Shown: positions 39,701 to 51,700 of the stretch, in pieces
Layout of the letters: every line of letters begins with the position of its first letter
Position numbering within the stretch: position 1 is the first letter of the stretch
Assembly (NCBI RefSeq): GCF_901709675.1
Contig: NC_051092.1
Coordinates: forward strand, 2,982,491 to 3,046,490
DNA length: 64,000 nt
From: Syngnathus acus
Taxonomy: Eukaryota; Chordata; Actinopteri; Syngnathiformes; Syngnathidae
Direction: 5' to 3'
Position numbers and translations under genes: made by a program
Notes under the pieces: model-generated
What the model saw: only the letters and a program-made list of their open reading frames with translations
The model's database searches: none
Told to the model about the DNA's origin: nothing

Positions 39701-42700
39701 AATTGTCAGAAAAATCAATACTCAAGTAGAGTAACCTGAAAAGCCATTTAAGCGTAGCGACGACGGACTCGTACTTCCCGCCGTTGGCCGCCAAGTGTAT
39801 TTACAAGTGCGTCGTATCAAAAATTCATCAAATGAAATCTTTACAAAGTGTGATGTGAGCCAATCAGCATTTTAGAAGCTGTCGGAAAAAAAAAAAAAAG
39901 AAAAGGCAGTTGGGGTCAAAAAGAGAGCCCACTCGAGCTATATACAGGTTTCCCAAGCAGCTCTCACGTTGAAATATTAATTCTCCTTAAATACTTTAAG
40001 CGATTCTAATGACAGAGAAGCTCCGAATCAGCTTTCAAGTGCAAATGATCCCTTTTCTCTTTAAGTCGCCATCAAAAGTTGAACTTCTGAAGACGATTAA
40101 TTTGCCTGGCTAATACGTGCTAATTTAAGATTTCTCTTCCAACTTGTATTTTGCGCTGCTCACAAAGCATAGGATCTCACAACTAACTTGTTCCCCAAGA
40201 AAAGGCTTCTGCGAGGGAGAGAAAAAAAAACAAAAAAGTGTCAGCTGGCCCTCACTCACCGTCTCCAGCGGTGCTATAGCGCCATCTAAAGGTCGCATAC
40301 TAACATGCAGTAAAGAACTCTGGGTGACCCCTCCAGGAGGACGTATGGCGCATTCAACTGGCTCTGCATCTTAGTGGGCCAAAAGAACATCTAAAGAAGG
40401 TTATTTTAAAGATTTTTTTAGCTGTCACAGTGCCTCGTTGTTGTCAAACTCTTCAGAAGCTTCAATTCGAGGCTCATTACAGTCGCACAAACAAGGAGAA
40501 GGCTGGGAGAGGGAAAAAAAAAAAATCTTGTTTGTATTGGAATCCACTTGTGAAAATGCTATTCCCAAACTTTTTTTGTAAGAACGTGACATCATAAAAA
40601 CAAATGTTTACTTAATTAGCAAGACACTTAAAACACAACATCTGCAATGCAACAGTGGCTAATTCAACAAAACTTTTTTTTACCACTTCCAGCCTTCAAT
40701 GCAATCACAAAGCTTTTTTTTTTTGTTCTTTGTTTTAAATGACCAAGGAAAGTCAACTCCACACTGAGATATTCCAACTGAGAACTTTTCAATGTGAGGC
40801 AGACGCGCAAACAACAATTTCACCATGCTGCTGGCCAGTTGTGCACATCGCATGGATTTTCCAAACGGTTTTAAAATTAAGATTAAAGGGAGAAAAGGTT
40901 CCTTTTGTGTACCGTGAATAATCCGTCATGTGAATACCACATAGCCGGCACACGCCAATGAGATCCTTCATAATGCACACTTGCATCTCCATAAACAGGA
41001 TAAAAATGGCGGCTGCGTGCCGTGCCGAGGTCAGAAAATTGGCCCGCGGGAGCGAGTGATATAATAGCTAAGTATTTCTGGTAAAGCACTAGGCGAGGAA
41101 CATCCCCGTGGTCCCAGCAGAGGCGGCGGTAATGCATTACAGGATGTATGCGGTGTAAAAAGGCTCACGCCGGTCCGCCCGGCTTGATAAATAATGTATC
41201 GTAATGTATATTGAAGCTGCGGCGCAAACTGCAGCTTTTCCTACCGGCGTAGCCTGAGAAGCACACACTAGTGGTATAATTATGCGCATCGCAGAGGCAA
41301 GCAGAGGCCATCTGTCAATGTCGGAATCAGTTACCTTATTACCACTGCCTAAAGATATAAAGATAGGAGTGGGAGCCGCTTTCATTAGAGCGCACGGGCG
41401 GCGTGTTGCATGGTAGACGGTTCCAAAGAGGAATCTAATTGCAGATGATGACTGGGAGGAGGGGTCGCTGTACGGAGGCCGGCCTCGGAGTGGCCGGGGG
41501 CATGGCGCGCCGAGGCCCGCTCGTTAGCCTTTACGGCTAAGGTGCTCGTTTTCCGTTGGATGCATGTGAATGATTGGCAATTTAAAAAAAGAAAAAAAAA
41601 AAAATCAGGTGAGATTGAGATGCGATGGATTTGGGGGAAATTTAATTTGACATCTTGTTCATAAGTTAGTCTGTGTTAGTGTGTCTGTTGCAAATAGTTT
41701 TGGTACAGTCCGATGTACTTTCAAAAAAGTGAATATGAGCTGCTTAACAGTAAATAAATAGCGAACTGGCAGATTATGGGTGTTTTTATAACGTGTCTCG
41801 CAAGTGGTTCACCACAATAAAAATGAGAGGTTACAAGTACAAGTACAGTTGCAATGTACGTCGTTAGCAGATGAGCTAACAGTTAGCAAACCTCCTCCGA
41901 TTGTGTGCACTCTTTTTGTTCGTTATCCCGCTTTAAAAAAAACAAACAAATAAAATCTACCGCTAAGTCTATTAAAGTTGTGCGTCCCGTAACTTCTGTA
42001 CATTCCATTTGTCGGCGCTCGGGTCTTTTCTCTGAGCCGTCACCTGTCGGCCCCCCACGTCTCCAATGGCAAACATTTCCCTCAATTCTGCCTCCCACTC
42101 ACTCGTCTTCTTATACATTGTTCTCCACCTTTCCGAGTATCTGCGCGTCGCCCTGCCTGTCTGCGCGTCTTGCCATTCCAAGCGAGGCTGAGCTACGTAG
42201 GCTTACAGCCTAAGGGCGAATCGCTCCTCGGGCTCTCACAGGATACGAGTTGCGTGTCATCCTGAGAAGGCGCGGACGGAAAGGAAAGGTGGCCAAAGGC
42301 TAGCCCTTCACAACACGCCCCGTCTGTGACCGCCTCCTCACCCTGACGAATGTGTGCTCTTAATCGTGACATTACGGCGCGCCGCTCTGAGGAGGGATTC
42401 GCAGGGGCGATACGAGATTATTTTAGCTTAGGACCTCAGATCACGTCGCCTCATTAAAAACAGCTAAACAGAGGCATTTAAAACGCCGGTTCACATCTCG
42501 GAGGCAGGCCGTCACGCCTCCACGTGATCCTCCCCCGTGATCCCCCTCCTCACGGCGTCCCTCGGGGTCGGGAGGCTTTGCTCACAAGTCAGATGCGCAA
42601 ACGTCTCAAACTTGGACTGTAAAAGTCATCCGAATTGGAGGAGAGCCACGCGGGGTTTGATTGAAGGATAAAGGGCGTACACGCGGGACCAAAACAGAAG

Positions 42701-45700
42701 GAAGGCGGACATTGTTTTTCCTTGAGCGATTCTCCCCAGTAGGACAAACACGTCTCACCTCCGGGCTCAAAGGCATTTCATTAACTAACGTGGAGCAATG
42801 ACTTACCAGGAAGGCTATGAGGCTCCGTTGCGTGTTCTCCCACTGAAAACAGCTCTTGATGTACTGTAACGTGTACAGAACTGCTGTGCTGATTTTGCGA
42901 ACTCGATAGATATTGTGGGCGAGAACCTGAACGGGGAGGAATTGAAACAAAACGGTGGTTAGTATCACTGGACATGAGCGCAATGAGCTTTTATTACAAG
43001 AGTGGACTAACTTATAATTTAACAAATTTATATGAAGAATTGTCAGCTCATTCATAAGTGAGGTAAAACAAAAATAAAATAAAAATGTGTGAAATGGTGA
43101 ACTTTAATAATACACCTGTAAATCTGTATTTTTTTAACGATAAAATGTAATTTCATTTTGATTTATTAATCACTCAGTTCAACAAATAAATACAAATATT
43201 AAATATGAACAAGAAAGAAAAACAAATATAGAATTTTAGGAAAATGCTCAATCAGCAAAATTAATCATTTCTTTGCACGCTCCTGCTTTATCGTAACAAA
43301 CGAGTAGCGTGATACCTTTTTCGAGAACTTTACGCTTTCCTCTGTAAACTTTTCTTCCTTTGGTTGGAAACTTTTAATACCAGCTCGAACCTAGCAGAAG
43401 AGAAAATAAATGATCATTTTTATATTTCAAACTACACGAGGCATCTTTGGAAATATTTTTCCGCTTACTTTATTGTAAATAACCTCGAACACAAGCGTGA
43501 TGGTTCCTTTGGCCGGGCCACTCAAGTCCTCTTTCTTCAAGTAGAGACAAATCTGCTGCTCATTTTGCACCTTTGAACACAGTCAGACATATTACGCTTG
43601 TGAATGAAGTGCTGCCGCCGCGAATGAAAATACAAAATGCACAATAGGTTTGCTTCAAGCAGGAAAAAAAGCATGCAGGGGTAGAAATGTCGCGGCTTAC
43701 ACAAACTTACAGTCAGTAACGGAATGGCAACTTTGCCCAAAAAGCCCGGTGCTTTGTCTCCGTTTTCATCCAGGATGGTCAGCTCCACCACATCATGAAT
43801 GTCCTTAACCGGGCTGCAGCATGACAACATGTCATCATATAAAACTTGAATGTAAAAAAGATTTCAATATTCCCTATTGACCTTCTTACAATGTGATTGC
43901 TGTGTTCCACTCCGGATTGAGGCTTTTGTAGATGGTGTGGGTTTGAAGTTTGCTATTTCCCAGTGCCATCACACAGAAGGGGTTGCTTTTCCCTGCAAAC
44001 GGCAATGCCGAGTTAATCATTAGGACATCAAATCATTGTGGGGAAAAGTAGCGCGGTGAACGCTTACCATTGATGTCTGTAGCGGGGAGATCGTTGGCTT
44101 TTAAAACCTTGACTTGGAGGAAACCAATTTCGCCCTTGCATTTATACGAGTTGCGGAGGCTCTGCAGGAAAAAAATGGCAAACGGGTAATAAATTGGGGC
44201 TATTTACGATGGTGTTAAAATCATTATCAGTGTTTTGTGATTTGTGTCCAGCGCTTTGTTGCAATCGCGACTGCTGTGAAAGCATCATAATAAATAAAGT
44301 TGTGAGCCACTTTAAATGTTCTCTCTCTTCTTATGGGAGTTCATTTTTTTTTTTTTTTTTCAAAAATTATTAGATTTATTTAATTCTTTTATCCATACCG
44401 TGCTGCAAATCCCACACGTATTTGCCATGTTGTCATGGTAACAAAGGTCATAAGACTTTGGCCCAGCAGTACAATTCTACCCAAAAATATGCTCCCACTT
44501 ACAAATTTCTCCACCACGGCGTCTCTCTCGTCAGGCTTCTCCAAAGGAGCCGTCTCAATGTCGGAGATGGAGACGCCCCAGCAAGGCAGCAGGGTGACCA
44601 GAAACACCAGCCTGCCCTTTCCCGGATCCAGCATTTGCGTGTAGAGCTGCCTCTCGTTAAACACCAGGTTGGACAGGTCAACCTCGAACCTGCGGCACAC
44701 AAAACGATTCCGCTGGGAAGGTGAAGGCCTGTGCTGAGCTCCATTAACATGACCCAGCAGGAAGTACTCACATTCCCCACGATTCCTCGCCCTTCCTGCC
44801 TCTCTTTAAGTGCACCTCCACCTGCAGAGGTGCCTGGTTATCTGCAAACTGATTGAAGTCAAAGCGCTCTCTCCACTGGGGATTGGCTTGAATGCAGAGG
44901 TTCTGAGGGCCCACAAAGACACACTCATCATTGTCCACGCAGACATTTACATCCGGCGCCTTATCAAACTCAACGTGACGGCTGGATTAAGTCATCACAA
45001 TCGGCGGCGGAGGAGGCGGCGAGCGCGTTGGTACGCTCCGGTGGCCACGGCGGGATTGTAAACGTTGACAGCTCCCAATTAGAATGGGCTTTGTTGGACA
45101 AACAAACAAACAAGCGGAGAGGGACGGCTGAGAGGTTTACAAAGGAAATGACACGACAGCAGCGAGACGCCGCAGACTCGCCGATGCTGGGCGAGGAAAA
45201 ACAAGTCCAGGTAGATGAACAGAGGCGTGCTGCGTATGCAAATGAAAGTGGAGCCCGGCAGCAGCGATTGAGTGGCAGGCCGGCCCGCTCTAATGAGCCA
45301 CGGCCCGGTGAGCCAAGGTGGGGGTGAGTCACACAAGCGAAACGAAGAACCCCCGCCCTCCACGCAAAAAGAAAAGACAGTAAAAAGAGCGTGAGAAACC
45401 GGGGAGACTTTTTTTTTGAAAGTCTAACCTTGCTCTTGTACTTCTGGTCGCCCAGTCGAAAGCGGACATAGATGTCGCCTTGGCCGTGTTGCGGTAGATC
45501 CTGACCCTCCACGAGCGTGATGGCCAGAGCCCCCGTCCACATGCGGCTCTTGGGCTGACTCTTCTGCATGTCGGCCGAGCTCGGGTGCTGCGTAGCTTTC
45601 TGCAGAACAATGAGAAGATTTTTCACATGACGCTTGTTGAGTATTGTTAAGAGTACTCCCTACATTCATGGTTTTTTTTTTTCCCTCCCTTAGCGACCTG

Positions 45701-48700
45701 CTAAATAAAAATTTACATTGTAATTTGTCTGTCATGGCTTAAGATGTGGCAATATTCTGCCAAAAATCTGGCTAGCAAGAAAAAATTAATTGGTGTCAAA
45801 GAAATATATTGATACCTTTTTTTTCAAGATCAAATCATTTGTAAGCCATTTATTTTTAAGGGTTGTGACATATCTAAGGTTTAAGCTAACTAAATCCGGT
45901 CCGTGATACAACTCCATCAAAACTGTTACAAATTGGTAGTTGAGGAGAGTCCCCGGCCGGAAATTATATTCCAGCTTTAGGGTTTCAAATTGCACACGCT
46001 CCCCGTTCCCGCCTCGGCCCGACACCTCGTCATGTTTCGCCGAGCGTTTTAAAAGTAAGACAAGGGTTTACACTATGCAACACATCTCTGTTGGAGGACA
46101 TTAGCACGTCTCCTTTCTGACAGGCAAGGCTGGCAAAAAGAGAAGGGGGGAGGAGGAAAAGAGAGCGGGACGACAGCGAGCAGCCAGATGTCCCGGGCTG
46201 TGACAGTCCCACTCATCACTGGCTTCCAGGCTGAGTGTTGGGAGTCAGGACACTTGGCACGCTGCAGCGGAGACAGCAGGCGGCAGTGAGTAATGATGCA
46301 CGGCGAGCACGCGCAGCTCTCGCTCATCAGCATATTATGCAAAAAATGCAGCACGTATGGCCCACATTGCAGCGTGTTCCTTTCGTACGTGGGTACAGCC
46401 TCGAAATTCAGAGAGTCCGCGCTCACAATATTAGGTACACTCGATTAGCACAAATGTTAATATTACTCTGTTTTGAAAAGCTATGACTTACATTGATGTG
46501 ATCATTAACCACTTCCGCCCTAAAACAAATAAATGGCTTACAGATGGTTTAGGAAGACTCTCTCTAACAACCCAGGCTAAATTTAATAAACTGCTCAAAG
46601 CTTGTCTCTTAGTCCAGATGTATCACTTGGACGTATTTCCTAGGACCAGCAGTACTACTTTCCTATTTAGATAGGGATCTGGAATTATCAGCTGGCATCT
46701 CAGGGTGTTTTCAAAGAATAATAAAGGATAGATAGTGAATGGTAAAAGCGCAGTGTGTCAAAAATCCAATGGAAAAAAAAATGTACGTCAGGAATGTCAT
46801 GACCCGAGGACACCTTGGGTTAGCTGTCACTCAATTTTATGAGACGGGACGCTTAAAAAATGGGGTGTAAAGCGTTCTCTAATTCTTCATCCTTTGGGTA
46901 TTTTCTTGAAAGCATGTCACAGAAGTGTTATTAAGGGACCTGAGTTTTAAATAGAGAGGGAGAAAAAAAGAAACACGATATGTCGCCTTTAACATAAAAT
47001 ACGCTCCAACGCTTTGCATTAGTCAACATGTCGGAAATTGAGGACAAGCTCGGCAAAGGGACTCTTCCCGGCGGGCGGCGAGTAGGGAGTAAGACAGAGC
47101 GGCCTTGATACGTTTCCCTGTTAGTGTTCCCGTGAGGCTGCTCGGTGATAGCGCGCTGCTGTAAAAAAAAACACAAACAGCAGAGAGGTTGCGCCAGGCC
47201 CACGGTAATTAAAGAGCGGGACCGTCATCCGCTCAGACCTCTTTGATTGTTTGGCTTCTGGGGCTGGAAACATACCACCCCCCCAATGCTGTCGCTCCGG
47301 CCCCTCCCGCCCTCGCTACGGAGGTCGCAACCTGCTTCGCCACCCAATCCGGCCGGGATCAAAGCTCATCTCGGGGACCTGAATTAACACGGAGGCCCTA
47401 TAAATATCAGCCCTCTTCAAAAGGCGAAAGAACAGAGGGAGTGGGACGGCGATAGAAAACAGGCCTCAGCCAAGTCGTCCCAAGTGTTTATCTTGGCCAC
47501 GTTTCTAACTCGGCGGCCAATAAAACAATTCCACTTAACTGTAAGTGGCCCCCGAAGAGAATCTATTCCTGGTCCTAAAAAGGGCCGCGCGATGGCTTCC
47601 ATATGGCGAGACAGCACGGGGACCGGCGCAACGAGCTCAGACCCGGGTCCATTTGGCCGCCGCCTCGCCGCTGTCCGTCCACAGCTGCGATATTACTCCC
47701 CAACATCTGGGTTATTGCCCACTTTGCCTGGGAATTAGTGACCGTGCCGATCTTAGGCGCGTTGCTCTGGCAGCGTGCCGCCTTTGCCGCCAGCGCCTCC
47801 CTTACACGTTTGCAAACGGAGTTTTCTCCGCGGTGGCGACAAGGAAAAAGCACGTTTCGCAAAAGACAGAGGGGGGGGGAGCGGAGCTGTAAAAGCTGGC
47901 GATTCAGCACTTCCAGGATAGGTGTTAAAGATATTGTCAAAAATGATATGAGGGAGGTGGGGACGGTGGAGGCGGGGCTGGCATTGTTACATTGTCAAAT
48001 TAGCACGATGACTTAGGCGGCGGAAAAGAAGCGTGCAGAGTCCCATCGCACGTTTTCCGTCTCCCTTTGAGTACCTTTAACCATCTGTAGTGCACCAAAA
48101 TGGCTTCATTCCTTTGTCATCTCGTTTCAAATTGAGATGGTCTGCTGGACCATCAAGAGACGCAACAGTGGCAGATGTGGGGACCGCATCGGTGTGAATA
48201 TAAACCCACTCGGTGCGGCGCGAGTCGGGCCCGGACAGCCGCACGACTGTTTCGCACCGAATCTAATTACGGCGCCGGCGAGTCGAAAACCACTTGAGGC
48301 GACGCAACTTTGTTTACTACAAAACGCAATTACTGCCCTGTAATACTAAGCTCTTTTAAAGACAACACGTGTTGGATCAGAATCTCACATTGTGTTTTTT
48401 TCTGCTGATAAATGATAAGCATATGAAGGCCACCACAGTGGCACTGAAATCAAGGTTAGAGCACAAAAGTCCACAGAGCATTCACCTTGGTCTTTGTTGC
48501 ACTATAACACAGTGAGATACTGCCCCCTAGTGTTCATTCTTACCTTTGTCTTTTTGGCTGGCCATCTCTGTACAAAGAAAACATGGACAAGAGTCAACAC
48601 AACACTTTTTTTTACTGCCGGTCATCATGACGCAGACTTTTTTTATGTTACAAATAATATTCACCCAGTTCCGTTTGATGGTGGCGTCACGAAACATGAG

Positions 48701-51700
48701 GCACACGTCCACCGAGATGATTCCCATGTCGTCTTCTTTGCTTTTGGGATCGGTGAGGGGCAACTCCAGTTCATAAGTCCTACAGAGAAAGGGGATGTTT
48801 GATATTATAGCTCGCACACATCCCTAGAAAACTTTCAAATCCCTTTAACAAACTGAGTAATATATCATTGCGTGACAAAAAAGATGTGAATTTAGACCTA
48901 ATTAAGTGGAAAATGACAAAGATTATCTATGCTTATTCATGAGTTGTTGAAACTGAGTTAAAAATGTGTTTTACAACAAGAAGCATGCATTTGTCAAGGG
49001 AGGCCATTTTATCTTTACATAGAAAAGTGAAGTTGGATTATTGTTTTGTTTTTTATTCCTACCTAATTCCTACATCAAAATCAATTAAAAATTTAATTAT
49101 GTTCTAATCTCTTGAGATGTTAAACTGTGAGCTTTTCTTTGCTCTAACTAATTAAAATCCAAGTTTATAAGAAAGAAAAGTTATATTTTTTGAACTAATT
49201 TCTGAAATAAATTCACTTTTTTTTTATAGAATTCAAATTTATTGAGCCACATCAAATTATCCTTAACTGGATTTAAAAACAGCACATGCTAGCATAGCAT
49301 TTAACAAGTGGTGGCTGCAAAAAAATAAAAAGATTTATGTGCATGGTGCTAAAGCTGTCCAATAACATTGACGGCCAGTTTTTATGAAATACTTTTTGCT
49401 GTAAAAAACATTTTATTGCCTGCACCTGCCTTGTATTGTTTTCACAACACAGCTGTAGAGGGACACCACTCACTTGTAAAGTTCGAGATTCTTCAGCGAA
49501 ATGCTGCTCGAACCCATGAAGTCATCGCTCGTCAGGTTTTTATCATAGACCTGGAACAAACATGATTGGGTAATTGATCGTTTGAGACTGATTTGCCCGT
49601 GTCAGATTGATGACAACTTCGCCTACCCGGACATCCACGACGTGTTCTTTGTCCCGCAGGGGATAGGAGAAGAACTCGTTCCACTTGGGATTCAAGTTTT
49701 TATAAACCACTTTGCTCTTGTAGAACTGCTTTCCTTCCAGTTTGAACTTCACGTACGGGTCGCTCGTACCTTCAAAGCACAACGGGGTACGTATTAGCAT
49801 AACGCACCGTGGAGGTCGTTGAATTGTCTTGTATAAGAACATACGCCGATTCCAGAGGGGGGGGGGGGGGGGTGGGGGAGTACCACACACACCGCCGTTT
49901 AATAGCTAAAGAGCCGAAACACTCGTGCAGCGTGAGACGAGCGAAAAGCGAGAATCTCGAAGCAACCGGTGTTAATCTCCCAGGCTTGTTAATAAAGTCT
50001 GGGGCCAGGGAATGAGATCTCTTTTGTTTCTGCAATTGCCCTAAAAAAAATGAAAGCCATTTCCATGCCTTGGTTTGTGTAGCGCTGGGGGGGGGATAAA
50101 GGGGTGCTGGCGAGAGCCTGCAGGGATGCTTGAATCACATGACAAAGGCCCTGTGGGGATGGGCTGTCAGGCCTGTCAGCTCCCTCCTCCAAATGAACAT
50201 CTCGCAAAAGGCAGGCAGGACCCACAGCAGCTCCACCCTGCCAGCCTGTGACAGGGAAACCTCCAGGCAACTTGACAGGAGGAGAATGTGGCAGATCGGG
50301 AGGAGAAAAGCTCTGGCACAAGCGAGGACGGTCACGATGGAAATTAATAGGGGGGGGGCGAACCTAAAGAGTGCGAGAGGGGGCTGGTGGCGTGGGTCCT
50401 TTTCAGAATATGTAATGACAACGTACGCCCTTGGTGAGCCTTTGGCACAATGCTGATTGTTGGGCAAACAGGGGGCGAGGCACGGAACGTGTGTGGCTTG
50501 CATCATCGCCGTGCCATCTTGTCAGCGAGGAGGGCGCCCTTTGACATCACATTGAGACGTCCAACTCGAATACAGTGAATGCCCTGGGAGGAGGGGGGTG
50601 GGGGGGCTACATTCCAGACGTATTGGTGGTATATCCCCACTTCTTCATCTCTGCGGATGTGCTAACCGCTCAGGCACAATGCTTGTTTTGGCCCTGTGAC
50701 TCCGTCTGTATTATAATATTTTCATTTTATTCATCGTGCTTTTTAAAATGTGCTATGATTGAGAAACGGATGATATTTATTACCGCTGGATGTCGCTGCT
50801 TTCACGAGTTCAAATTTACCGGTAGTGATAGGACTCTGGAAGAGGTCAATAAGGTCACCAGGGAAGAAAAAAATAAAATAAAATCTAAATTTGGACTTAA
50901 TAATGTGCCTCCAGACAGTTTTTGATTGTCAAGAAGTTGAAGCGGATCACGTCATTTAAAATAACAAAATTGATGAACCTCAGACAGTTAATTGCCAGTG
51001 GGTGCGGATGTGAGCCTGGAGGGACGCCTTCCTTGGGATTGACAGGTGATCAATCAGAAAAGGTTCAAATCCACCCACCCGGTTTTCAAAGCACTCTACG
51101 CGTAATTGAATTTGTGAGTTTCAATATACTGGTATCACATTCTTTGCGCTCTCCTACTGGTCTGACAGCATATTTTTCAAGTGTGCCGACTGCACACGAC
51201 CACAAACCTTTGCCAGGAGAGGATATCGTTCAAACGCTCCAATTGGCCAAAAACAAAAGAGTGAAAGTATAGGTACTGTTTTAAAGGTGTTGAGCAATCA
51301 AAATCAAGTTGGGGCAGTTTGTGTGTGAGCAAAATGTGGAAGTATTGTTCACCTACCGCGTTTGTCTCTAATGACCAGGTTTTGTCCATGTTTCAAGCTG
51401 ATGCAGAGCAGGTACCTCTGGAGGGGGGCCGGGAGTTGGGAGTCCGAAGTTGATGGCGAAAGCTGCCCACCCCCCCAGGGGAAAACATTCATGTTATTTG
51501 TCGACACGTCGAATGATTTGCAGATTTTGGCGAAGCGGCCAAGGCGAGCACTTACTGGGGTTTCGAGTGGGTCCTCAAAGAATTCAAATGGTTCACTGGA
51601 CATCTGTTAGGAGATTGCAAAGCAAGTTAAGGAAGTGAATGCAAACCGCGATACCGACGAACGTTCTGAAGTTTCGCAACAAACGAGATTGCGTAATGGC

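Larger units (their letters stand above)
33225..42806 (-). other. mctp2 intron 16 (largest, about 9.6 kb)
   Basis: Separates exon 16 from exon 17. Holds a poly-G run at 33838-33854, a poly-C run at 35222-35238, a TIR element at about 36166-36600, a GGAT microsatellite inside it, and an enhancer-like block at about 41100-41400. No extra coding exon was recognised. Confidence 0.8.

Noticed and set aside
47575-48016. Overlapping open frames of 115-137 residues on both strands
   Set aside because: Intron 7 of mctp2, GC-rich; no protein similarity and no splice structure.
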